8,053 nucleotides of DNA from Minisyncoccota bacterium (GTDB lineage Bacteria; Patescibacteriota; Minisyncoccia; Minisyncoccales; MHMH01): NCBI GenBank assembly GCA_028694095.1, contig JAQUTZ010000017.1, positions 1,785-9,837 on the forward strand. Direction: 5' to 3'. Each line of letters begins with the position of its first letter. Within the stretch, counting starts at the first letter, position 1. The notes under the pieces were generated by a model. That model was not told the origin of the DNA. It was given only the letters and a program-made list of their open reading frames with translations, and did not search any database. Positions 5,228 through 8,053 of the stretch are shown in pieces. The translations under genes and the position numbers were made by a program.

Positions 5228-6002
5228 TTTTCTTTGTAGAAGTTTTCTTGGTTGCCTTCTTTTTAGCGGCCGTCTTTTTGGCCGGAGCCTCTGCGGCAGC
5301 GGAAGCTATTTCCGCCTCGCCCCTGAATGCCTCCTCCATCATCGAAAGATGTTTCATGAATATCTCGGTGGCAGTAACCATCGCTTCTTCAGGACTGATG
5401 CTGCCGTCAGTCTCGACCTCCACGAACAGCCTGTCGTAATTGGTTCTGTCTCCGACGCGCATATTCTCCACCTTATAGCTTACTTTCCTAATGGGAGTAA
5501 AAATGGCATCCACGGCGATAGTTCCGATTTCCAGCTTTCCCTTTTTGCGCATTTCAACGGGTTCGTATCCCATGCCCTTTTCCACCTGTATCTCTATCTC
5601 CAGTTCTGCTTTTTTGCTGGTTAAGGTGGCTACGTGGTTATCTTTATTGATAAGCTCAAGCTGAGTCGGAAGTTCAAAATCCGATCCCGTTACCGTTTTC
5701 TCTCCCTTAACCTGGAGCCTGGCCTTTTGAGGCTCTTCTCCGTGAAGCTTAAGCCTGAGTTGCTTAAGATTAATCAGAATATTCACGACGTCTTCCATAA
5801 CTCCCGGAAGGGTGGAAAATTCATGGGGAGCTCCTTTGATTTTCACCTGAGTTATGGCCGCCCCCTCAAGGGAAGAAAGAAGCACTCTTCTCAAAGAATT
5901 GCCTATGGTTACCCCGTATCCGGGATAAAGGCCTTCAACTTTGAAAACTGCGGAATTTTCTTTCTTCTCTATTATGGTGGGAGTGGAAGGTAAGGGAATC
6001 AT
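5193..6002 (-). CDS. rpoA: RNA polymerase subunit alpha lacking the C-terminal domain
   Basis: Alpha dimerises to nucleate assembly of RNA polymerase with beta and beta'. The alpha N-terminal domain is complete: 'GYGVTIGNSLRRVLLSSLEGAAIT' at about residues 28-51 (dimer and beta contacts), 'HEFSTLPGVMEDVVNILINLK' at 60-80, 'GYEPVEMRKK' and 'IAVDAIFTPIRKVSYKVEN', and 'DRLFVEVETDGSISPEEAM' up to about residue 228. After that, instead of a linker and the helix-hairpin-helix alpha-CTD, there is only a tail of about 41 residues rich in Ala, Lys and Thr (from 'EIASAAAEAPAKK' to 'KKKRKKTK'). Total length is 269 against about 315-330 in most bacteria. The last 35 bp overlap rplQ in another frame, and no alpha-CTD is readable nearby, so this is not a frameshift. 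Loss of the domain would remove UP-element binding and many activator contacts. The gene starts 24 bp after rpsD, without a Shine-Dalgarno. Confidence 0.95.
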   Translation of the reverse strand: MIPLPSTPTIIEKKENSAVFKVEGLYPGYGVTIGNSLRRVLLSSLEGAAITQVKIKGAPHEFSTLPGVMEDVVNILINLKQLRLKLHGEEPQKARLQVKGEKTVTGSDFELPTQLELINKDNHVATLTSKKAELEIEIQVEKGMGYEPVEMRKKGKLEIGTIAVDAIFTPIRKVSYKVENMRVGDRTNYDRLFVEVETDGSISPEEAMVTATEIFMKHLSMMEEAFRGEAEIASAAAEAPAKKTAAKKKATKKTSTKKNEEKKKRKKTK

Positions 6003-6012
6003 GATTGTTTAA

Positions 6013-6029
6013 TTAATGATTAATGATTA
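6013..6029. repeat. Short TTAATGA tandem repeat between rpsD and rpoA
   Basis: TTAATGA occurs twice in a row followed by TTA (plus-strand reading), filling most of the 24-bp rpsD-rpoA gap and covering the rpsD stop. It is probably low-complexity A/T sequence that keeps the rpoA start unstructured; no function is shown. Confidence 0.5.
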
Positions 6030-6656
6030 GCGAGAATAGAACTCGAAAATTGACAAAATATCAGCCGGAGGAGAAACTTCTTCCAGTACCGGCTTGCCCA
6101 TGACTTCGCCCTCTTTTTTGTCGGGGTCAAGCCTGAGCCAGGAAGGCGCCTGGTGCTTCTTCAAATCAGCTGCTTTATCGGAAAACAGCTTGCCTTTAGC
6201 TGAAGAAGGGTGAAGGGTTATAACATCCCCTATTTTAGTATGATAAGACGGAATATCCACGTTTTTTCCGTTTATGAGGAAATGGCCGTGGTTGATAAGC
6301 TGCCTGGCCTGGGTATGCGAAGAAGCAAAACCCAGCCTGAAAACCACGTTGTCGAAACGGCTCTCCAGATTTTCCACTAGCAAAGCGGCGGCATCTTCAA
6401 CTTTCCCTCTTTTCTTCAAAATCTCCCTGACATAATTCCTAAACTGCCTCTCTCCGAGATTGTACCAACTCTTTAATTTCTGCTTCTCTCTCAATTCTTT
6501 GCCGTATTCTGAAAGCTGTCTGGCCCTCTTTTTGCTTTTCTGGCCGGGAGGATAAGGCTTCATGGTTAAAGGGCATTTCGGCGATAAGCATTTTTCGCCC
6601 TTCAAAAACAGCTTTATGCCCGCTCTTCTACATTTTGAACATTTAGAATCTGCCAT
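6027..6656 (-). CDS. rpsD: 30S ribosomal protein S4, zinc-binding type
   Basis: S4 (uS4) is a primary 16S rRNA-binding protein that starts 30S body assembly and lines the mRNA entry path. In many bacteria it also represses its own operon, but no matching leader structure was recognised here. The 209-residue length is normal. The N-terminus carries Cys6-x2-Cys9-x13-Cys23-x4-Cys28, the zinc-binding C+ form. It is followed by 'PPGQKSKKRARQLSEYGKELREKQKLKSWYNLGERQFRNYV' in the rRNA-binding region. The S4 domain proper is 'LESRFDNVVFRLGFASSHTQARQLINHGHFLINGKNVDIPSY' at about residues 96-138. The C-terminus 'ILSIFEFYSR' is standard. It starts 5 bp after the rpsK stop, which implies cotranscription and coupling. 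Confidence 0.97.
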   Translation of the reverse strand: MADSKCSKCRRAGIKLFLKGEKCLSPKCPLTMKPYPPGQKSKKRARQLSEYGKELREKQKLKSWYNLGERQFRNYVREILKKRGKVEDAAALLVENLESRFDNVVFRLGFASSHTQARQLINHGHFLINGKNVDIPSYHTKIGDVITLHPSSAKGKLFSDKAADLKKHQAPSWLRLDPDKKEGEVMGKPVLEEVSPPADILSIFEFYSR

Positions 6657-6661
6657 AATAT

Positions 6662-7114
6662 TTACACTCTTCTTACTTTAGAGGCTCTTGGTCCGTCGTG
6701 AGGAATCGGAGTCATGTCGGTAATTGATAATATTTGAAAACCTTTGGCTCCGAAAGAACGGATAGCCGATTCCCTTCCTCCTCCAATGCCTTTAACAAAA
6801 ATATCTATCTTCTCAATGCCGAGCTTTTCCATTACTTGGGAAACGGTTTCAGCTACCTTGGAAGCGGCAAAAGGAGTAGACTTTTTGCTGCCTTTAAAAC
6901 CGATTCCCCCGGCCGAAGCCCAAGTTAAAACGTTTCCTTTGGGGTCAGTCAGAGTGATAATGGTATTATTATAAGTTGAAGTAACATAAATCCGGCCTTC
7001 CTTGGTTTTGGTGGAAGACGCCACTTTGCTCTCTTTTTTCATTGCCGCTTCTATCTCTTCTCTTTCCTTGATGAGCTCTTCTTCGGTTTTTTGAATAATT
7101 TTCTTTTTTCCCAT
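6662..7114 (-). CDS. rpsK: 30S ribosomal protein S11 with charged N-terminal extension
   Basis: S11 (uS11) sits on the 30S platform, binds 16S rRNA and shapes the mRNA exit near the Shine-Dalgarno duplex. The core runs from 'GRIYVTSTYNNTIITLTD' (about residue 40) through 'WASAGGIGFKGSKKSTPFAA' and 'VKGIGGGRESAIR' to the C-terminal 'PIPHDGPRASKVRRV'. At 150 residues it is about 20 longer than E. coli S11 because of a Lys/Glu-rich leader of about 40 residues likely to be helical. One notable position is Asp140, where bacterial S11 usually has Asn in the HNG motif; the codon is GAC at 6695-6697. No Shine-Dalgarno precedes the ATG. A 50-bp gap with a weak hairpin separates it from rpsM. Confidence 0.96.
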   Translation of the reverse strand: MGKKKIIQKTEEELIKEREEIEAAMKKESKVASSTKTKEGRIYVTSTYNNTIITLTDPKGNVLTWASAGGIGFKGSKKSTPFAASKVAETVSQVMEKLGIEKIDIFVKGIGGGRESAIRSFGAKGFQILSITDMTPIPHDGPRASKVRRV

Positions 7115-7148
7115 TGGTTTTAATTACGAAACACAAAAAAACATCCTG

Positions 7149-7166
7149 AATCTATGGTTGTAGATT
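7149..7166 (-). other. Weak A/T-rich hairpin in the rpsM-rpsK gap
   Basis: AATCTA and TAGATT form a perfect 6-bp stem with a 6-base loop that overlaps the rpsM stop codon. On the minus strand it is followed, seven bases later, by a run of seven T. The stem is weak and the T run is not adjacent, so this is at best a partial attenuator or an mRNA processing site between rpsM and rpsK. Confidence 0.3.
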
Positions 7167-7554
7167 ACGTGGGGCTTGTCGCCGGTTTTCTTCCCGAACC
7201 CACGGTCTTTCTGACATTACCCCTGACAGTCCTGGTGTTGGTCTTTGTTCTCTGACCTCTGACGGGCAACCCTTTAGTATGCCTCAATCCCCTCCAAGTG
7301 CCAATATCCTTGAGCCTCTTTATCGCCATCATCCTTTCTCTCCTTAAATCCCCCTCTATCTTATAGTTCTTTTCTATAGCTTCTTTCAGTTTATTAATCT
7401 CAGCGGCATCCAGCTTTGAGGCCTTGGCTTGGGGGTCAATGCCAGTTTCAGCTAAAATCTTCCTGCTCAAAGTGCGGCCTATTCCGTAAACATAGGTTAA
7501 AGCTATTTCTATTTGTTTGTTGTCTGGAATGTTAATTCCCGCTATTCTTGGCAT
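7165..7554 (-). CDS. rpsM: 30S ribosomal protein S13
   Basis: S13 (uS13) lies in the small-subunit head, forms bridges to the 50S subunit and contacts P-site tRNA through its basic C-terminal tail. The 129-residue protein is of normal length. It starts 'MPRIAGINIPDNKQIEIALTYVYGIGR', has the helix-two-turn-helix 'GDLRRERMMAIKRLKDIGTWRGLRH' at about residues 68-92, and ends with the canonical 'GLPVRGQRTKTNTRTVRGN' and a basic tail. The ATG lies two bases after the rpmJ stop. An AAGGG six bases upstream, inside the end of rpmJ, is the closest thing to a Shine-Dalgarno in the ribosomal cluster. Confidence 0.97.
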   Translation of the reverse strand: MPRIAGINIPDNKQIEIALTYVYGIGRTLSRKILAETGIDPQAKASKLDAAEINKLKEAIEKNYKIEGDLRRERMMAIKRLKDIGTWRGLRHTKGLPVRGQRTKTNTRTVRGNVRKTVGSGRKPATSPT

Positions 7555-7556
7555 AA

Positions 7557-7670
7557 TTACCCTTGTCTTTGTTTGTGTTTAGGATTTTTGCAAATGACAT
7601 AAACGCGCCCTTTCCGGCGCACTATTTTACAATCTTTGCACATTTTTTTTACGGATGGCCGTACCTTCAT
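7557..7670 (-). CDS. rpmJ: 50S ribosomal protein L36, zinc-binding
   Basis: L36 (bL36) is the smallest large-subunit protein and stabilises 23S rRNA junctions. The reading frame encodes 37 residues, beginning MKVRPSVKKMCKDCK and ending KHKQRQG with TAA. The zinc ligands are Cys11-x2-Cys14-x12-Cys27-x4-His32, the full C+ set. The length and the position between infA and rpsM are standard. It starts nine bases after the infA stop and ends two bases before rpsM, so it is certainly cotranscribed. Confidence 0.97.
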   Translation of the reverse strand: MKVRPSVKKMCKDCKIVRRKGRVYVICKNPKHKQRQG

Positions 7671-7679
7671 GTTTTATTA

Positions 7680-7898
7680 TCACTTACCTCTGTAGACGAT
7701 TCTTCCCTTGTTTTCGTCGTAAGGACTCATTTCTATCGTCACTTTATCGCCTGGCAAAATTTTAATCCTGAACATCCTCATTTTGCCCGCCAAGTGAGCG
7801 AAGACTATCCTTCCGTCTTCCAACTGCACCTTGAAGTGGGTGCTGGGGAGAGCCTCGACTACAATACCCTGAGTGAGGGTTTTTTTATCTTTTACCAT
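7680..7898 (-). CDS. infA: Translation initiation factor IF-1
   Basis: IF-1 binds the ribosomal A site during initiation and cooperates with IF-2 and IF-3. The 72-residue protein is a single S1/OB-fold domain: 'QGIVVEALPSTHFKVQLEDG' at about residues 10-29, 'AHLAGKMRMFRIKILPGDKVTIEMSPYD' at about 34-61, and the terminal 'KGRIVYRGK'. The ATG at 7898 gives exactly the canonical length; an in-frame TTG directly before it would add one residue. It ends TGA followed by two in-frame TAA codons. It is the first gene of the ribosomal cluster in this window and has its own promoter, with a short leader and no Shine-Dalgarno. Confidence 0.97.
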   Translation of the reverse strand: MVKDKKTLTQGIVVEALPSTHFKVQLEDGRIVFAHLAGKMRMFRIKILPGDKVTIEMSPYDENKGRIVYRGK

Positions 7899-7912
7899 CA
7901 ATACAATTTAAA

Positions 7913-7941
7913 ATGTTATCAGAATCGACTAAATTAGTCAA
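7913..7941 (-). promoter_or_regulatory. Predicted promoter of the infA-rpsI cluster
   Basis: TTGACT (7936-7941) and TAACAT (7913-7918) lie 17 bp apart on the minus strand, and the -10 is preceded by TGA, giving an extended -10 (TGnTAACAT). The start would be near 7906, about 8 bases before the infA ATG. The -35 overlaps the stop codon of the upstream gene. Confidence 0.65.
7927..7939. promoter_or_regulatory. Perfect 13-bp palindrome in the infA promoter
   Basis: GACTAA-A-TTAGTC is a perfect inverted repeat with a one-base centre. It covers part of the -35 and the adjoining spacer of the infA promoter, a common place for a repressor operator. It also includes the stop codon of the upstream gene. 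No regulator is identified. Confidence 0.4.
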
Positions 7942-8053
7942 GCCTTATCTCAATATTTATCCTCTCGGCATCCTTTGGGGACCTTTCCACCCAGAAGGGC
8001 CAGAGGTCGACTTTAGCCTTAGAAACCTGAGGATAGTCTCTTAAAATTCTGGT
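7934..8053 (-). CDS. C-terminal fragment of an unidentified protein
   Basis: A frame open from the window edge encodes the last 39 residues of a protein, ending 'ERINIEIRLD' and TAA. The gene continues beyond the window. The visible part has 'ILRDYPQVSKAKVDLWPFWV' followed by a charged turn and a final beta strand. This strand-turn-strand pattern with an aromatic W-P-F-W core looks like the end of an exported or surface protein. It faintly recalls the C-terminal strands of baseplate-J-like proteins annotated in CPR genomes, but that is a memory-based guess. It is not SecY, adenylate kinase or methionine aminopeptidase, the usual genes before infA. The infA promoter overlaps its stop codon. 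Confidence 0.6.
   Translation of the reverse strand, partial: TRILRDYPQVSKAKVDLWPFWVERSPKDAERINIEIRLD

Noticed and set aside
5193..5230. Frameshift that would restore an alpha-CTD
   Set aside because: The sequence after the rpoA tail is fully occupied by a normal L17, and no alpha-CTD motif appears in any frame.
5634..5993. Plus-strand open frame of 119 codons
   Set aside because: It is antisense to the conserved rpoA N-terminal domain and has no promoter or family resemblance.
6050..6055. Perfect TTGACA on the plus strand inside rpsD
   Set aside because: No -10 follows at 16-18 bp and no plus-strand gene lies downstream.
6003..6060. Promoter for rpoA in the rpsD end and gap (TTGTCA on the minus strand)
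   Set aside because: No -10 is found at an acceptable spacing; rpoA is better explained by cotranscription.
7563..7937. Plus-strand open frame of 124 codons
   Set aside because: It lies antisense to rpmJ and infA, which are certain, and its protein has no recognisable motif.

Overview
This window looks like a piece of a small-genome Patescibacteria (CPR) chromosome, probably Parcubacteria-like. The placement is inferred from gene content and protein style, not from a search. The supporting signs are a compact ribosomal cluster with mostly tiny gaps, an L13 that is short at both ends, an RNA polymerase alpha subunit with no C-terminal domain, a membrane-anchored PEGA-domain protein, a near-absence of Shine-Dalgarno sequences, and moderate GC. 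No full-length frame is broken by UGA, so the standard bacterial code applies.

Right half (about 3986-8053, all minus strand): the alpha-operon type cluster, transcribed right to left as infA, rpmJ, rpsM, rpsK, rpsD, rpoA, rplQ, followed directly by rplM and rpsI. It encodes IF-1, ribosomal proteins L36, S13, S11, S4, L17, L13 and S9, and RNA polymerase alpha. A promoter with an extended -10 lies just before infA and overlaps a perfect 13-bp palindrome. A second promoter-like pair lies between rplM and rpsI. Upstream of infA is the C-terminal end of an unrelated-looking gene cut by the window edge, so secY, adk or map is not the immediate neighbour.

Middle (2740-3950, minus strand): a two-gene repair-type unit. 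It holds a Cas4/RecB-like PD-(D/E)XK nuclease with a four-cysteine iron-sulfur pattern and a 3-methyladenine (AAG/MPG-family) DNA glycosylase, whose stop and start codons overlap by one base. The glycosylase gene converges on, and overlaps by 12 bp, a plus-strand gene for a PEGA-domain membrane-anchored protein (1939-2751).

Left (1-1858, minus strand): murA for peptidoglycan synthesis, with its own promoter, and a Nudix hydrolase gene with a perfect consensus promoter, a strong Shine-Dalgarno and its own hairpin terminator. The Nudix and PEGA genes are divergent and their promoters interleave, so two polymerases could not occupy both at once.

Three themes stand out. Several promoters have well-matched -10/-35 hexamers, in keeping with a polymerase that lacks the alpha C-terminal domain. 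Four predicted transcription starts fall within about 0-8 nt of the start codon (murA, PEGA gene, rpsI, infA), suggesting leaderless or nearly leaderless mRNAs. The Nudix gene is the exception, with a conventional leader, a strong Shine-Dalgarno and higher GC. No tRNA, rRNA, CRISPR array, insertion sequence or origin was seen, and there is no gene-free stretch over 300 bases.
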